A DNA stretch of 64,000 bases from Chromohalobacter sp. 296-RDG (GCF_029889885.1 NZ_JARANY010000001.1:62001-126000); one strand, 5' to 3'. Positions 37,523 through 48,257 are shown, counted from the first letter of the stretch. Numbers and translations: made by a program. The notes: a model not told the origin generated them from the letters alone.

Positions 37523-40219
37523 ATGGGTGAGATCGCCAGAGAAATTCTGCCAGTCAATATCGAGGACGAGCTTAAACAGTCGTATCTCGATTACGCCATG
37601 AGCGTGATCATCGGCCGTGCGTTGCCGGATGTACGGGATGGCCTCAAGCCCGTACACCGGCGCGTATTGTTCGCCATGCATGAACTCAGCAATGACTGGA
37701 ACAAAGCCTACAAGAAATCGGCCCGTGTCGTGGGTGATGTGATCGGTAAATATCACCCGCACGGGGATAGCGCGGTCTACGACACCATCGTGCGTATGGC
37801 GCAGACATTCTCGATGCGCTATGTGCTGGTCGATGGTCAGGGTAACTTCGGTTCCATCGACGGTGACAGTGCGGCGGCGATGCGTTACACCGAGGTGCGC
37901 ATGGCACGCCTCGCCCATGACCTCCTCACCGATCTGGAAAAAGATACTGTCGACTGGGTCGACAACTACGATGGCACCGAACGCATCCCCGAGGTGTTGC
38001 CGACCAAGGTCCCCAACCTGCTGGTCAACGGGGCCTCGGGCATCGCTGTGGGCATGGCGACCAACATCCCGCCGCACAACATGCGCGAGGTAATCGATGG
38101 CTGCCTGGCACTGATCGACGATTACACGCTCAGCATCGACGATCTCATGGCGTATATCCCGGCCCCCGATTTTCCCACCGGCGGGATCATCAATGGCCGT
38201 GCGGGAATTCTCGATGCGTACCGTACCGGGCGCGGGCGCATTTATGTGCGGGCTCATCATACCATCGAGCATGACGACAAGACCGGACGCGATCACATCA
38301 TCGTCACCGAACTGCCTTATCAGGTGAACAAGGCGCGCTTGATCGAGAAGATCGCCGAGCTGGTCAAGGATAAGCGTATCGACGGCATCGCCGAGTTGCG
38401 CGACGAGTCCGACAAGGAAGGTCTGCGCGTGGTGATCGAGGTCAAGCGCGGCGAGTCCGGCGAAGTGGTCGTCAACAACCTGTTCGCACATACTCAGCTG
38501 CAGACCGTATTCGGCATCAACATGGTGGCGCTGGATAACGGCCAGCCGAAGATCCTGAATCTCAAGGAGATTCTCGAGTCGTTCATTCGCCACCGTCGTG
38601 AGGTGGTGACGCGGCGCACGTTGTTCGAGCTCAAGAAGGCGCGCGACCGTGGCCATATTCTCGAGGGTCTGGCCGTGGCGATCTCCAACATCGATGATGT
38701 GATCGAACTCATCAAGGCGTCGCCCTCGGCCACCGAAGCCAAGGAAAAGCTGGTCGCACGTGCCTGGCAACCGGGGCAAGTCACCGGCATGCTCGAGCGC
38801 GCCGGAGCGACGTCCTGCAAGCCGGAAGATCTCGACGAAGGCTACGGACTCGCCGACAACGAGCGTGAATACCGCCTGTCACCGGCCCAGGCGCAGGCCA
38901 TTCTGGAATTGCGCCTGCACCGTCTGACGGGGCTCGAAACCGAAAAATTGCTCGACGAATACCTGTCGATCCTCCAGCGTATCGCCGAGCTCAACGAGAT
39001 TCTCGCTTCTCCGGAGCGGCTGCTTGAGGTCATTCGCGAGGAACTTGGCGCGATTCGCGATCAGTACGGCGATGACCGCAAGACCGAGATCCAGGCCAGC
39101 CATCTGGACCTGACCATCGAGGATCTGATCAACGAAGAAGACATGGTGGTCACCATCTCGCGCAGCGGCTATGCCAAGACGCAGCCGCTTTCCGACTACC
39201 AGGCTCAGCGGCGTGGCGGACGTGGCAAGTCGGCGACCACCATGAAAGACGAGGACATCATCGAGCACCTGTTGGTGGCCTCGACGCATGACACCATGCT
39301 GCTGTTCTCCAACCGTGGCAAGGTCTACTGGCTCAAAGTCTACGAGATGCCCAACGCCAGCCGTGGTTCGCGCGGCAAGCCGCTGGTCAACATGCTGCCA
39401 TTGGATGATGGCGAGTCGATCAACGCCATCCTGCCGGTACGCGAATACCGCGACGACTGCTACATCTTCTTCGCTACCGCCAAGGGGACCGTCAAGCGGA
39501 CCTCGCTGGAGCAATTCTCGCGGCCGCGCAGCGTGGGCTTGATCGCCATCGACCTCGAAGAAAACGACCGCCTGGTCGGCGCCGCGATCACCTCCGGCAA
39601 CGATCATGCGATGCTGTTCTCGTCCAACGGCAAGGCCATTCGCTTCGAGGAAGGCAACGCACGCGCCATGGGCCGCACCGCTCGTGGTGTACGTGGCATG
39701 CGCCTGCAGGGCGACGCCGAGGTGATCAGCTTGATCATTCCGCAATCGTTGACCATCGATACCGAGGCTGACGACACCGGTGACGTTGCCGAGGAAACTC
39801 CGGTCCAGGCGGTCAGTGAAGATCAGGCCTATATCCTGACCGCCTCCGAGAATGGCTATGGCAAACGCACGCGTCTCGATGAGTTTCCGCTGCGTGGACG
39901 CGGCGGGCAAGGAGTCATCGCCATGCAAACCTCGCGGCGCAATGGTGCCATGGTGGCGGCGATTCAGGTCCGCGACAGCGATGAGATGATGCTAATCACC
40001 GACAAGGGCACATTGGTGCGCACGCGGGTCGAAGAAATTTCGGTCAGTTCACGTAATACGCAAGGGGTTACCCTGATTCGCACTGGCGAAGGCGAGCGTC
40101 TGGTCGCTACGGTGCGGGTCGATGAGCCAGGCGAGGCGCTAGCCTCCGATGAAGAAGGGGCGGTGATCGAAGAGGCGACGCCCGCGCTGGATGATGACGA
40201 GGCGCCACAAGGCGATTGA
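37523..40219 (+). CDS. gyrA: DNA gyrase subunit A
   Basis: Breakage-reunion subunit of gyrase, which introduces negative supercoils with GyrB. The catalytic Tyr is residue 122 in [10 protein letters not shown]. The quinolone-determining region reads [11 protein letters not shown] with Ser83 and Asp87, the wild-type, drug-sensitive state in E. coli numbering. The C-terminal wrapping domain has the GyrA box QRRGGRGKS. The 898 residues include an acidic C-terminal tail. I chose ATG 37523 ([17 protein letters not shown]); longer in-frame starts lack the family pattern. YacG, a gyrase inhibitor, is also coded in the window. Confidence 0.97.
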   Translation: MGEIAREILPVNIEDELKQSYLDYAMSVIIGRALPDVRDGLKPVHRRVLFAMHELSNDWNKAYKKSARVVGDVIGKYHPHGDSAVYDTIVRMAQTFSMRYVLVDGQGNFGSIDGDSAAAMRYTEVRMARLAHDLLTDLEKDTVDWVDNYDGTERIPEVLPTKVPNLLVNGASGIAVGMATNIPPHNMREVIDGCLALIDDYTLSIDDLMAYIPAPDFPTGGIINGRAGILDAYRTGRGRIYVRAHHTIEHDDKTGRDHIIVTELPYQVNKARLIEKIAELVKDKRIDGIAELRDESDKEGLRVVIEVKRGESGEVVVNNLFAHTQLQTVFGINMVALDNGQPKILNLKEILESFIRHRREVVTRRTLFELKKARDRGHILEGLAVAISNIDDVIELIKASPSATEAKEKLVARAWQPGQVTGMLERAGATSCKPEDLDEGYGLADNEREYRLSPAQAQAILELRLHRLTGLETEKLLDEYLSILQRIAELNEILASPERLLEVIREELGAIRDQYGDDRKTEIQASHLDLTIEDLINEEDMVVTISRSGYAKTQPLSDYQAQRRGGRGKSATTMKDEDIIEHLLVASTHDTMLLFSNRGKVYWLKVYEMPNASRGSRGKPLVNMLPLDDGESINAILPVREYRDDCYIFFATAKGTVKRTSLEQFSRPRSVGLIAIDLEENDRLVGAAITSGNDHAMLFSSNGKAIRFEEGNARAMGRTARGVRGMRLQGDAEVISLIIPQSLTIDTEADDTGDVAEETPVQAVSEDQAYILTASENGYGKRTRLDEFPLRGRGGQGVIAMQTSRRNGAMVAAIQVRDSDEMMLITDKGTLVRTRVEEISVSSRNTQGVTLIRTGEGERLVATVRVDEPGEALASDEEGAVIEEATPALDDDEAPQGD

Positions 40220-40228
40220 GTCTCAATG

Positions 40229-40256
40229 CGGCCGCTCCTTCGGGAGTGGTCGTTTT
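40229..40256 (+). terminator. Intrinsic terminator between gyrA and serC
   Basis: A 10-bp stem (CGGCCGCTCC with GGAGTGGTCG, two G-U pairs) closed by a TTCG tetraloop and followed by TTTT. It lies ten bases after the gyrA stop and 19 bases before serC, so serC should have reduced read-through from gyrA. Confidence 0.75.
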
Positions 40257-40274
40257 ACGTTTGGAATCACGCTG

Positions 40275-41360
40275 ATGACACGCAAGTTCAACTTCTGTGC
40301 CGGTCCAGCGGCGCTGCCCGGCCCCGTGCTTGAGCGCGCCCGCGACGAATTGCTCGACTATCAAGGGCGCGGCCTGTCGGTCATGGAAATGAGCCACCGC
40401 AGCGATGCTTTCGCGGAAATCGCTGCGCGTGCCGAGCGCGACCTGCGTGCGCTGCTGGCCGTGCCCGACAATTATCGCGTTCTGTTCATGCAGGGCGGCG
40501 CATCCAGCCAGTTCGCGATGGTGCCTTATAATCTGCTGGGCACGGGCGGTACACCGAACTATCTATACACTGGTATCTGGGGCAAGAAAGCGATTGCCGA
40601 GGCACGCCATCTGGCGGGTGCGCACGTGGCGGCCTCCAGCGAGGCCAATGGACTGACCGCGGTGCCGCGGCCTGAGGACATCGCCTTGTCGTCGGATGCT
40701 GCCTATCTGCATTATACGGCCAACGAAACCATCGGTGGCCTGGCATTCGATTACATTCCCGAGGTCGGTGACGTGCCGCTGGTATGCGATATGTCGTCGT
40801 CGATTCTCTCCGAGCCGCTGGATGTGTCCCGCTTCGGCGTCATCTATGCCGGAGCGCAGAAGAATATCGGCCCGGCGGGGCTGACGTTGGTCATCGTGCG
40901 TGACGATCTGCTCGAGCGCGCCTTGCCGAACACACCGACCATGTTCAACTATCGTGTCATGGCCGAGAACGGTTCGATGTTCAATACGCCGCCGACGTAT
41001 GCCTGGTATCTGGCGGGGCTGGTCTTCGACTGGTTGCGCCACGACATGGGGGGAGTCGAGGCGATGGACCGGCTCAACGCGCGCAAATCCGAAAAGCTAT
41101 ATGCGACCATCGATGCCAGCGACTTCTATTCCAGCCCCATTGCCATGTCCAATCGTTCGCGCATGAACGTGCCGTTTGTGCTGGCCGATGAGTCGCTCAA
41201 CGATGCGTTCTTGAATGATGCCGAGGCGGCGGGGCTTTTGAATCTCAAGGGCCACCGCAGCGTAGGCGGCATGCGTGCCAGCCTGTACAACGCCGTGCCG
41301 GAAGCGGCAGTGGATGCGCTGGTCGATTTCATGCGGGAGTTCGAACGACGCCATGGCTGA
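40275..41360 (+). CDS. serC: Phosphoserine aminotransferase SerC
   Basis: PLP enzyme of serine (and pyridoxal phosphate) synthesis: converts 3-phosphohydroxypyruvate to phosphoserine. The N-terminus FNFCAGPAALPGPVLERA is typical; MQGGASSQFAMVPYNLL binds the cofactor phosphate; Lys196 in GAQKNIGPAG is the Schiff-base lysine. The 361 residues match E. coli (362). I chose ATG 40275, since longer in-frame starts overlap gyrA and the terminator. Its end overlaps the pheA start by eight bases. Confidence 0.97.
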   Translation: MTRKFNFCAGPAALPGPVLERARDELLDYQGRGLSVMEMSHRSDAFAEIAARAERDLRALLAVPDNYRVLFMQGGASSQFAMVPYNLLGTGGTPNYLYTGIWGKKAIAEARHLAGAHVAASSEANGLTAVPRPEDIALSSDAAYLHYTANETIGGLAFDYIPEVGDVPLVCDMSSSILSEPLDVSRFGVIYAGAQKNIGPAGLTLVIVRDDLLERALPNTPTMFNYRVMAENGSMFNTPPTYAWYLAGLVFDWLRHDMGGVEAMDRLNARKSEKLYATIDASDFYSSPIAMSNRSRMNVPFVLADESLNDAFLNDAEAAGLLNLKGHRSVGGMRASLYNAVPEAAVDALVDFMREFERRHG

Positions 41361-42474
41361 TCATGACATGTCCGATAACGATGCCCCTATCACGTCGGCT
41401 GACCTGCCGGCATTGCGCGAGCGAATCGATACGCTGGATAGCGAGATTCTCAAGCTGGTCAGCGAACGCGCGCACTGCGCACAGCAAGTAGCGCAGGTGA
41501 AAAACGACAGCGATCCGCAAGCGACGTTCTATCGCCCCGAGCGCGAGGCTCAGGTATTGCGTCGCATCATGGCGCTGAACAAAGGTCCCCTCGACGACGA
41601 GGAAATGGCGCGCTTGTTCCGCGAGATCATGTCAGCGTGTCTGGCGCTGGAGCGGCCGGTCAAGGTCGCCTATCTCGGCCCCGAGGGCACGTTCACTCAG
41701 CAGGCGGCGCTCAAGCATTTCGGCGACAGTGCGGTAAGCTTGCCGATGGCAGCCATCGATGAAGTCTTTCGCGAGGTGGAAGCGGGGGCTGCGCATTTTG
41801 GCGTGGTCCCGGTGGAAAACTCCACCGAGGGAATCGTCAACAGCACCTTGGATACCTTCATGGATGCCAGCCTGCGCATCTGTGGCGAGGTGGTGCTGCG
41901 TATTCACCACCATCTCTTGGTGTCCAGCAATACGCGCCGCGACAAGGTCTCGCGCATTTATTCGCATCCCCAGTCCCTGGCGCAGTGCCGCAAGTGGCTG
42001 GACGCGCATTATCCCAATGCCGAGCGGGTGCCGGTGTCGTCCAATGCCGAGGCGGCGCGCCTGATCAAGAGCGAATGGCACAGCGCCGCGATTGCCGGCG
42101 ACATGGCCGCCAAGCGTTACGAGCTCGAGAAGGTCGCCGAGAAGATCGAGGACCGTCCCGACAACTCGACACGCTTTCTGATCATCGGGCACCAGGACAC
42201 GCCGCTCTCCGAGGATGACAAGACGTCCATCGTCGTGGCCATGCGCAACCAGCCCGGGGCGCTGCACGATCTGCTCGAGCCGTTCCACCGTCACAAGATC
42301 GATCTGACGCGCGTCGAGACGCGGCCGTCACGTACTGGGGTCTGGAATTACGTGTTCTTCATCGACTTCAAGGGCCATCGCGACGATCCACAGGTCGCGG
42401 CGGTGCTGGAGGAGATTACGTTGCGTGCTGCCGAGCTCAAGGTGTTGGGATCTTATCCCGTGGGTGTGTTGTAA
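41353..42474 (+). CDS. pheA: Bifunctional chorismate mutase / prephenate dehydratase PheA
   Basis: Converts chorismate to prephenate and on to phenylpyruvate for phenylalanine. The chorismate mutase domain covers about residues 15-95 (LRERIDTLDSEILKLVSERA). The prephenate dehydratase domain starts at VKVAYLGPEGTFTQQAAL and includes VVPVENSTEGIVNSTLD and the TRF motif in NSTRFLII. The C-terminal ACT domain (PGALHDLLEPFHRHKIDLTR) should bind phenylalanine for feedback; its usual ESRP motif reads ETRP. There are 373 residues; ATG 41368 is an alternative start. tyrA-aroA follows with no gap. Confidence 0.96.
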   Translation: MADHDMSDNDAPITSADLPALRERIDTLDSEILKLVSERAHCAQQVAQVKNDSDPQATFYRPEREAQVLRRIMALNKGPLDDEEMARLFREIMSACLALERPVKVAYLGPEGTFTQQAALKHFGDSAVSLPMAAIDEVFREVEAGAAHFGVVPVENSTEGIVNSTLDTFMDASLRICGEVVLRIHHHLLVSSNTRRDKVSRIYSHPQSLAQCRKWLDAHYPNAERVPVSSNAEAARLIKSEWHSAAIAGDMAAKRYELEKVAEKIEDRPDNSTRFLIIGHQDTPLSEDDKTSIVVAMRNQPGALHDLLEPFHRHKIDLTRVETRPSRTGVWNYVFFIDFKGHRDDPQVAAVLEEITLRAAELKVLGSYPVGVL

Positions 42475-44727
42475 ATGTCGGAGCAGTCCTGTGCGCCGAC
42501 CGAGCGCGGTATCCTCATCATTGGGTTGGGCCTGATCGGCGGTTCGTTGGCGGCAGCCTTGAAGGAAGCGGGTTTTGCGGGGCGTATTCTGGCCTGTGAT
42601 CGTGACGCTGACGAAGTAGCGCGCGGCATCGACATGGGGCTGATCGATGCCGGCAGCACGGAGCTGGCGCCTTGGGTAGCCGAAAGCAGCTTGATCGTGC
42701 TGGCGGTGCCGGTATTGGCGATGGAAGCTGTGCTACGCGAATTGGCGCCGCATCTAGGCGAACAGGTAATCACCGACGTCGGCAGTACCAAAGGTGCCAT
42801 CGAGGCAGCGGTCCAGCGGGCCTTCGATGGCATGCCGCCGCGCTTCGTGCCGGGGCATCCGATCGCGGGATCCGAAAGAAGCGGTTTAGCGGCGTCCAAC
42901 TCTGCACTTTATCGCCGCCACAAGGTGATACTGACGCCGCGTGCCGATACCGATCCCGACGCCTTGGCCCGTGTACGAGCGCTATGGGCGGCTTGTGGGG
43001 CGGAGCTTCTCGAAATGGACGTGGCACGCCACGATCAGGTCCTGGCGCGCACTAGCCATCTCCCGCATTTGTTGGCGTTTTCGTTGGTCGACACCTTGGC
43101 GCGTCAGGACGAGCGCCTGGAAATCTTTCGCTATGCGGCGGGGGGCTTTCGCGACTTTACACGCATCGCCGGTAGCGACCCGGTCATGTGGCGCGATATT
43201 TTCAGTGCCAACCGCGAAGCAGTGCTTGGTGCACTGGATGAATTCGAGACGGGCGTTGCCCGTTTGCGCCGTGCCGTGACCGATAACGATGGCGATGCCA
43301 TGCTGGCGATCTTCGATCGTGCCAATCATGCGCGGCAGTATTTCGATACGCTTTTGAACCAGACGAGTTATCAAGCGATGGAACAACGCAATATCCGTTA
43401 CCGCGTGACTCCCGGTGGCGATGTGCGCGGTCGGATCCGCGTGCCGGGAGACAAATCGATCTCGCACCGCTCGATCATGCTCGGTGCACTTGCTGAAGGC
43501 GTGACCGACGTGCATGGCTTCCTCGAGGGTGAGGATAGTCTGGCGACGTTGCAGGCATTTCGTGAAATGGGCGTCGCCATCGAAGGTCCACACCAGGGGC
43601 GCGTGACCATCCATGGTGTCGGCCTGCATGGCCTGACGGCGCCTGCCGGCCCTCTTTATGTAGGCAATTCGGGCACCGCCATGCGCCTGTTCGCAGGCTT
43701 GCTGGCCGGGCAGGCCTTCGATACCGAGTTGACCGGTGATGTGTCGCTCAACAAGCGGCCGATGGGACGGGTAGCCGATCCGCTGCGCGAGATGGGCGCA
43801 GTGATCGAAACCGCTGAAGGCGGTCGGCCACCGCTGACGATTCGCGGTGGCCAGGCGCTGCGCGGCATTCGTTATGACATGCCCATGGCCAGTGCCCAGG
43901 TGAAGTCCTGTCTCTTGCTGGCAGGGCTCTATGCCGAGGGTGAGACGCGGGTGCGCGAGCCGGCACCGACGCGCGATCATACCGAGCGTATGCTCAACGG
44001 TTTCGGTTACGCGGTGCAGCGTGCGGCTGACGAAGCCTGGCTACAGGGCGGCGGTCGCTTGACGGCGTCGCCTATCGATGTGCCATCGGATATCTCGTCG
44101 GCGGTCTTCTATCTGGTGGCAGCGGCCATTACGCCGGGTTCGGACCTGCTTCTGGAGCATGTTGGGACTAATCCGACACGCATCGGAGCCATCAATATCC
44201 TCCAGGCCATGGGCGCCGATCTTGAATTGCTCAACCCTAGGGAAGTCGGCGGTGAGCCGGTTGCCGATATTCGCGTTCGCCATGCGCCGCTCAAGGGCAT
44301 CGATATCCCCGTGGAACAGGTACCGCTGGCCATCGACGAGTTTCCCGTGCTGTTAATCGCTGCGGTCAATGCTGAAGGCGTGACCCGCTTGCGGGGCGCG
44401 GAAGAATTGCGCGTCAAGGAATCCGATCGCATCCAGGCGATGGCCGATGGTCTGGCGGTCCTTGGCGTTGAGAATACCGTTCATTCCGATGGCATCGACA
44501 TCGTCGGTCGTGCCGACGCCAGTGATACGCATGTTGCGCATTATCGCGGTGGACATGTCGATAGCCTGGGCGACCATCGCATCGCCATGGCCTTCGCCAT
44601 TGCCGCGCTGCGTGCCGAGAGCGAGATCATGATCGATGACTGCGCCAACGTAGCCACGTCATTCCCGGGATTCATCGATCTTGCGCGTCGTGTGGGGCTG
44701 TCGCTCGAAGAACAGGAGGCGTCATGA
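42475..44727 (+). CDS. Prephenate dehydrogenase fused to EPSP synthase (TyrA-AroA)
   Basis: Two enzymes of aromatic synthesis in one 750-residue chain. Residues 1-300 are prephenate dehydrogenase: NAD fold [32 protein letters not shown], and [11 protein letters not shown]. Residues of about 302-750 are 3-phosphoshikimate 1-carboxyvinyltransferase: [36 protein letters not shown] and [18 protein letters not shown]. The chain is continuous with no frameshift. The fusion is known in Pseudomonas and relatives. The glyphosate-site motif has Leu where E. coli AroA has Pro101. It abuts pheA and overlaps cmk by four bases. Confidence 0.95.
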   Translation: MSEQSCAPTERGILIIGLGLIGGSLAAALKEAGFAGRILACDRDADEVARGIDMGLIDAGSTELAPWVAESSLIVLAVPVLAMEAVLRELAPHLGEQVITDVGSTKGAIEAAVQRAFDGMPPRFVPGHPIAGSERSGLAASNSALYRRHKVILTPRADTDPDALARVRALWAACGAELLEMDVARHDQVLARTSHLPHLLAFSLVDTLARQDERLEIFRYAAGGFRDFTRIAGSDPVMWRDIFSANREAVLGALDEFETGVARLRRAVTDNDGDAMLAIFDRANHARQYFDTLLNQTSYQAMEQRNIRYRVTPGGDVRGRIRVPGDKSISHRSIMLGALAEGVTDVHGFLEGEDSLATLQAFREMGVAIEGPHQGRVTIHGVGLHGLTAPAGPLYVGNSGTAMRLFAGLLAGQAFDTELTGDVSLNKRPMGRVADPLREMGAVIETAEGGRPPLTIRGGQALRGIRYDMPMASAQVKSCLLLAGLYAEGETRVREPAPTRDHTERMLNGFGYAVQRAADEAWLQGGGRLTASPIDVPSDISSAVFYLVAAAITPGSDLLLEHVGTNPTRIGAINILQAMGADLELLNPREVGGEPVADIRVRHAPLKGIDIPVEQVPLAIDEFPVLLIAAVNAEGVTRLRGAEELRVKESDRIQAMADGLAVLGVENTVHSDGIDIVGRADASDTHVAHYRGGHVDSLGDHRIAMAFAIAALRAESEIMIDDCANVATSFPGFIDLARRVGLSLEEQEAS

Positions 44728-45422
44728 GCGTGTCGCACGACGAAGTGCCCGTACTGACCGTTGATGGGCCGGGTGGCGCAGGCAAGGGGACGGTCAGTCG
44801 CTTGATCGCCGAACGTCTGGGCTGGCACCTGCTGGACTCCGGAGCGCTATACCGCCTCACGGCACTGGCGGCGCTCAAGCATGGCCTGACATTGGGCGAT
44901 GAGGCTGCCCTTGAGACCTGCGCCGAAACCCTGGATGTCCGCTTCGTGGCATGCGACGGCGAAACGCGTATCGAATTGGAAGGCCGCGACGTGAGCGGCG
45001 AAATCCGTACCGAAGAGGTCGGCGACGTTGCCTCGCAGGTGGCATCGTTGCCTCGAGTGCGTGATGCGCTTTTGAAACGCCAGCGTGACTTTCGCGACAT
45101 GCCGGGGCTGGTAGCGGATGGACGGGATATGGGAACGGTGGTATTCCCCCAGGCGCCCCTGAAAGTTTACCTGACGGCCTCGGCCGAAGAGCGGGCGCGG
45201 CGACGCCATGAGCAGTTGCTGAATGCCGGTCGGGATGCTAATCTAACGAGTCTTCTAGAGGAAATTGAGGCTCGTGACGCGCGCGACATGCAACGTGCAG
45301 TAGCGCCACTCAAGCCGGCAGACGATGCCGTGTTGTTGGATAGTACGAGTCTTGCGATACCGGACGTGGTGGAGTGTATCGAAAGGCTGCTCAGTGCACG
45401 TGGGCTTGGCCTCCCGAACTGA
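44724..45422 (+). CDS. cmk: Cytidylate kinase
   Basis: Phosphorylates CMP and dCMP to the diphosphates. The P-loop [20 protein letters not shown] is at about residues 13-32, followed by [16 protein letters not shown]; the lid and CMP-binding parts include [24 protein letters not shown] in pieces and [10 protein letters not shown]. The 232 residues match E. coli (227). The start overlaps tyrA-aroA as ATGA. cmk-rpsA adjacency is widely conserved. Confidence 0.96.
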   Translation: MSVSHDEVPVLTVDGPGGAGKGTVSRLIAERLGWHLLDSGALYRLTALAALKHGLTLGDEAALETCAETLDVRFVACDGETRIELEGRDVSGEIRTEEVGDVASQVASLPRVRDALLKRQRDFRDMPGLVADGRDMGTVVFPQAPLKVYLTASAEERARRRHEQLLNAGRDANLTSLLEEIEARDARDMQRAVAPLKPADDAVLLDSTSLAIPDVVECIERLLSARGLGLPN

Positions 45423-45616
45423 GTAGCTGGGGTGAAACGGGCACCCATCCGGAGACCCTGGTCAGACGTCATGACGTGCGCGGGCGATAACCGAGAGCCT
45501 TCGCAGGTCGAACCAGCGCCAACGTCCCCAGGGATATGTAGGAAAGGCCCGCGCTTGCTGGTGGTGCGGAGAATGAGCGGCCTGGCCGCTATTAACGTTG
45601 ATCACGTAGGAACAAC
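45423..45616 (+). promoter_or_regulatory. rpsA leader region, possible S1 autoregulation site
   Basis: The 194-base gap before rpsA. It holds several GGA triplets (about 45541, 45568 and 45610) and a perfect 6-bp hairpin (AGCGGC, loop CTG, GCCGCT at 45576-45590) shortly before the ribosome site. In E. coli, ribosomal protein S1 represses its own mRNA through a structured leader with GGA-containing hairpins. The resemblance is loose. I saw no clear promoter. Confidence 0.35.
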
Positions 45617-47296
45617 ATGAGCGAAAGCTTTGCTGAACTGTTCGAACAGTCTCTCCAGGACATCAATATGGAACCCGGTGCCATCGTCATGGCAACCGTG
45701 GTCGACATCGAAGGTGACTGGATTACCGTCAACGCGGGTCTGAAGTCCGAGGGGCAAATCCCCGTGGCACAGTTCCGTGATGACAACGGCGAATTGACTA
45801 TCTCCGTGGGCGATGAAGTCAAGGTTGCCCTTGAAGCCGTTGAAGACGGCTTCGGCGAGACGCGTCTGTCTCGCGAAAAGGCCAAGCGTGCCGAGGCCTG
45901 GAAAGAGCTGGAAGCGGCCTTCGAGAAGGACGAAATCGTCAAGGGCGTGATCAACGGCAAGGTCAAGGGCGGCTTCACGGTCGATGTCTCTTCCATCCGC
46001 GCTTTCCTGCCCGGTTCTCTGGTTGACGTCCGTCCTGTACGCGATACTGCTCACCTTGAGCATAAAGAGCTGGACTTCAAGGTCATCAAACTCGATCCCA
46101 AGCGTAATAACGTTGTGGTCTCGCGCCGTGCCGTGCTCGAAGCCGAGAACAGCGCCGAGCGTGAAGCGCTTCTGTCGACGCTTCAGGAAGGTCAACAGAT
46201 CGACGGTATCGTCAAGAACCTTACCGATTACGGTGCGTTCGTCGATCTGGGCGGCGTCGATGGCCTGCTGCACATCACCGACATGGCGTGGAAGCGCATC
46301 AAGCATCCCAGCGAGATCGTTGCGGTTGGCGATGAGGTCAACGTCAAGGTGCTCAAGTTCGATCGCGAGCGCAACCGTGTGTCTCTCGGCTTGAAGCAGC
46401 TGGGCGAAGATCCATGGGTCAACATCAAGGATCGTTATCCGGAAAACACCCGCGTCAATGCCCGCGTCACCAATCTGACCGACTACGGCTGCTTTGCCGA
46501 ACTCGAGGAAGGTGTCGAAGGCTTGGTTCACGTTTCGGAAATGGACTGGACCAACAAGAACATTCATCCCTCGAAAGTCGTCCAGGTCGGCGATGATGTG
46601 GAAGTCATGGTGCTGGATATCGACGAAGAACGTCGTCGTATCTCCTTGGGTATCAAGCAGTGCACCACCAACCCGTGGGAAGACTTCAGCGCGCGCTATA
46701 ACAAGGGCGATCGCGTCTCGGGCACCATCAAGTCGATCACCGACTTCGGTATCTTCATCGGCTTGGAAGGTGGCATCGACGGTCTGGTTCACTTGTCCGA
46801 TATTTCTTGGAGCGAAACCGGCGAAGAAGCCGTGCGCCAGTTCAAGAAGGGCGACGAAGCCGAAGCGGTCATCCTCTCGATCGATCCAGAACGTGAGCGT
46901 ATCTCGCTCGGCATCAAGCAGCTCGAAACCGATCCGGTCTCCGAGTACTTGGCCGTCAACGACAAGGGTGCCATCGTCACCGGTCGCGTTGTCGAAGTCG
47001 ATGCCAAGGAAGCTCACGTCGAATTGGCGACTGATGTCGTGGCGGTACTCAAGGCCTCCGAGATCAGCCCCGATCGCGTCGAAGATGCACGCAATGTGCT
47101 CAACGAAGGTGATAGCGTCGAAGCCAAGATCGTCGGTGTCGATCGCAAGAATCGTGCGATCAACCTGTCTGTCAAGGCGAAAGAGCAGGTCGATACACGC
47201 CGTGCGATGGGCAAATTGCGCGATCAGGAAGCCGAGCCGGAGTCAGGCCCGACTACTATCGGTGATTTGATCAAGCAGCAGATGGGCGGCGAATAA
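45617..47296 (+). CDS. rpsA: 30S ribosomal protein S1
   Basis: RNA-binding ribosomal protein that brings mRNA to the 30S subunit. It has six S1 (OB-fold) domains over 559 residues; repeated signatures include [57 protein letters not shown] and [24 protein letters not shown] lies seven bases before the ATG. In Pseudomonas-type genomes ihfB follows directly; here it lies about 7 kb away on the other strand. A hairpin and a strong terminator follow. Confidence 0.98.
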   Translation: MSESFAELFEQSLQDINMEPGAIVMATVVDIEGDWITVNAGLKSEGQIPVAQFRDDNGELTISVGDEVKVALEAVEDGFGETRLSREKAKRAEAWKELEAAFEKDEIVKGVINGKVKGGFTVDVSSIRAFLPGSLVDVRPVRDTAHLEHKELDFKVIKLDPKRNNVVVSRRAVLEAENSAEREALLSTLQEGQQIDGIVKNLTDYGAFVDLGGVDGLLHITDMAWKRIKHPSEIVAVGDEVNVKVLKFDRERNRVSLGLKQLGEDPWVNIKDRYPENTRVNARVTNLTDYGCFAELEEGVEGLVHVSEMDWTNKNIHPSKVVQVGDDVEVMVLDIDEERRRISLGIKQCTTNPWEDFSARYNKGDRVSGTIKSITDFGIFIGLEGGIDGLVHLSDISWSETGEEAVRQFKKGDEAEAVILSIDPERERISLGIKQLETDPVSEYLAVNDKGAIVTGRVVEVDAKEAHVELATDVVAVLKASEISPDRVEDARNVLNEGDSVEAKIVGVDRKNRAINLSVKAKEQVDTRRAMGKLRDQEAEPESGPTTIGDLIKQQMGGE

Positions 47297-47304
47297 GCCA
47301 CATT

Positions 47305-47328
47305 GCCGCCGCGTCTTGGCGCGGCGGC
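47305..47328 (+). other. GC hairpin just after rpsA
   Basis: A perfect 9-bp inverted repeat (GCCGCCGCG with CGCGGCGGC) begins nine bases after the rpsA stop. There is no T run, so it may protect the 3' end of the mRNA; the true terminator is about 20 bases further on. Confidence 0.5.
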
Positions 47329-47350
47329 GAGTGCTTTATCGAGCCGCACG

Positions 47351-47383
47351 AAAAACCGCGCCTCCAAGAGGCGCGGTTTTTTT
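47351..47383 (+). terminator. Intrinsic terminator of the rpsA unit
   Basis: AAAAACCGCGCCTC pairs with GAGGCGCGGTTTTT across a three-base loop and is followed by more T residues, a textbook structure. With the A run on the other side it may act both ways, ending trmJ transcripts too. Confidence 0.92.
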
Positions 47384-47427
47384 ATGTCGGGCAGATGGCT
47401 GATTCTTCGGGGTGGCTGGCTTTTACC

Positions 47428-48165
47428 TCAGTCATCACGTTTTGTGCCGGCATTTTCCAATGTCGTCAAGACACCGCGCAGGATGGAGAGCTCCTTGCGA
47501 GTCGGTTGAGCACGGGAGAAAAGTGCGTGTAGATGATCTTCAGTGCGTGCATGAGGCTGAGTCAGAAATCCCGAGGACGACAGCGCTTGGTGCAGGTGAG
47601 TCTCGAAGTGAGCCATCTGTTCGCGCGTCGGCAAGGCGGGCTGCTTGGACTTGGGCTGAGTGGCGCTGGGGGTTTGGTGACGCCATGCACGGCGTACTTC
47701 GTAGGCGAGTATCTGCACGGCTTGTGCCAGATTGAGGACACTGTAATCGGGGTTGGCGGGGATGCTGACCTGGTGCGTGCAATGCCGAATTTCATCGTTG
47801 GTCAGGCCGAAGCGCTCACGGCCGAACACCAGTGCCACCGGGGCTTCATGTGCATACTCGACCATTTGCACGGCCATGGGCTCGGGATCATCGAAATGGG
47901 GTAGAGGGAGGCTACGCAGGCGGGCGCTGGCGCCGATGACCTGGACGCAATCTCCGACGGCTTGTGAAATGTGTTCGACGACGCGTGCGTTGTCGAGCAC
48001 ATCGGTCGCACCAGCGGCTAGCCGAGTGGCCTCTGCGTCGGGAAAGCGGCGTGGATTGACCAGTACCAGGTCCCCTAGGCCCATGGTTTTCATGGCACGT
48101 GCGGCCTGGCCAATGTTGCCGGGGTGGAATGTCTGGACGAGTACGATACGTATATTGGAAAGCAT
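47428..48165 (-). CDS. trmJ: tRNA (cytidine/uridine-32-2'-O)-methyltransferase TrmJ
   Basis: SPOUT-family enzyme that 2'-O-methylates position 32 in the anticodon loop of some tRNAs. It starts with IRIVLVQTFHPGNIGQAARAMK in two pieces (about residues 5-26) and has the trefoil-knot motifs ALVFGRERFGLTNDEI at about 116 and IPANPDYSVLNLAQAVQ at about 137. The 245 residues match E. coli TrmJ (246). It stands between rpsA (convergent) and groEL. TrmJ is often next to suhB or iscR elsewhere; neither is here. Confidence 0.95.
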   Translation of the reverse strand: MLSNIRIVLVQTFHPGNIGQAARAMKTMGLGDLVLVNPRRFPDAEATRLAAGATDVLDNARVVEHISQAVGDCVQVIGASARLRSLPLPHFDDPEPMAVQMVEYAHEAPVALVFGRERFGLTNDEIRHCTHQVSIPANPDYSVLNLAQAVQILAYEVRRAWRHQTPSATQPKSKQPALPTREQMAHFETHLHQALSSSGFLTQPHARTEDHLHALFSRAQPTRKELSILRGVLTTLENAGTKRDD

Positions 48166-48209
48166 AAAAATCGCGATACAGTCGAAGGCAGGGCGATAGT
48201 GTACTTGGG

Positions 48210-48236
48210 CTACGAGCTACGAGCTACGAGCTACGA
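48210..48236. repeat. Heptamer tandem repeat CTACGAG (3.9 copies)
   Basis: CTACGAG repeats three times in full plus a partial copy with no mismatches, between the start of trmJ and the groEL terminator. AGCT recurs every seven bases, as in the CTTCCAG array at 32982. The repeats are too short for a CRISPR array and have no spacers. Confidence 0.75.
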
Positions 48237-48257
48237 CTGATCCATTCCTCTGACATG

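Noticed and set aside
36935-38779. 614-codon minus-strand frame over gyrA and the rdgC start
   Set aside because: High-GC shadow frame antisense to gyrA, with no recognisable domain.
45602-47017. 471-codon minus-strand frame over rpsA
   Set aside because: Antisense shadow of the six S1 domains; its repeats only mirror those of rpsA.
48210-48236. CRISPR array
   Set aside because: Repeat unit is seven bases, contiguous and without spacers; no cas genes in the window.
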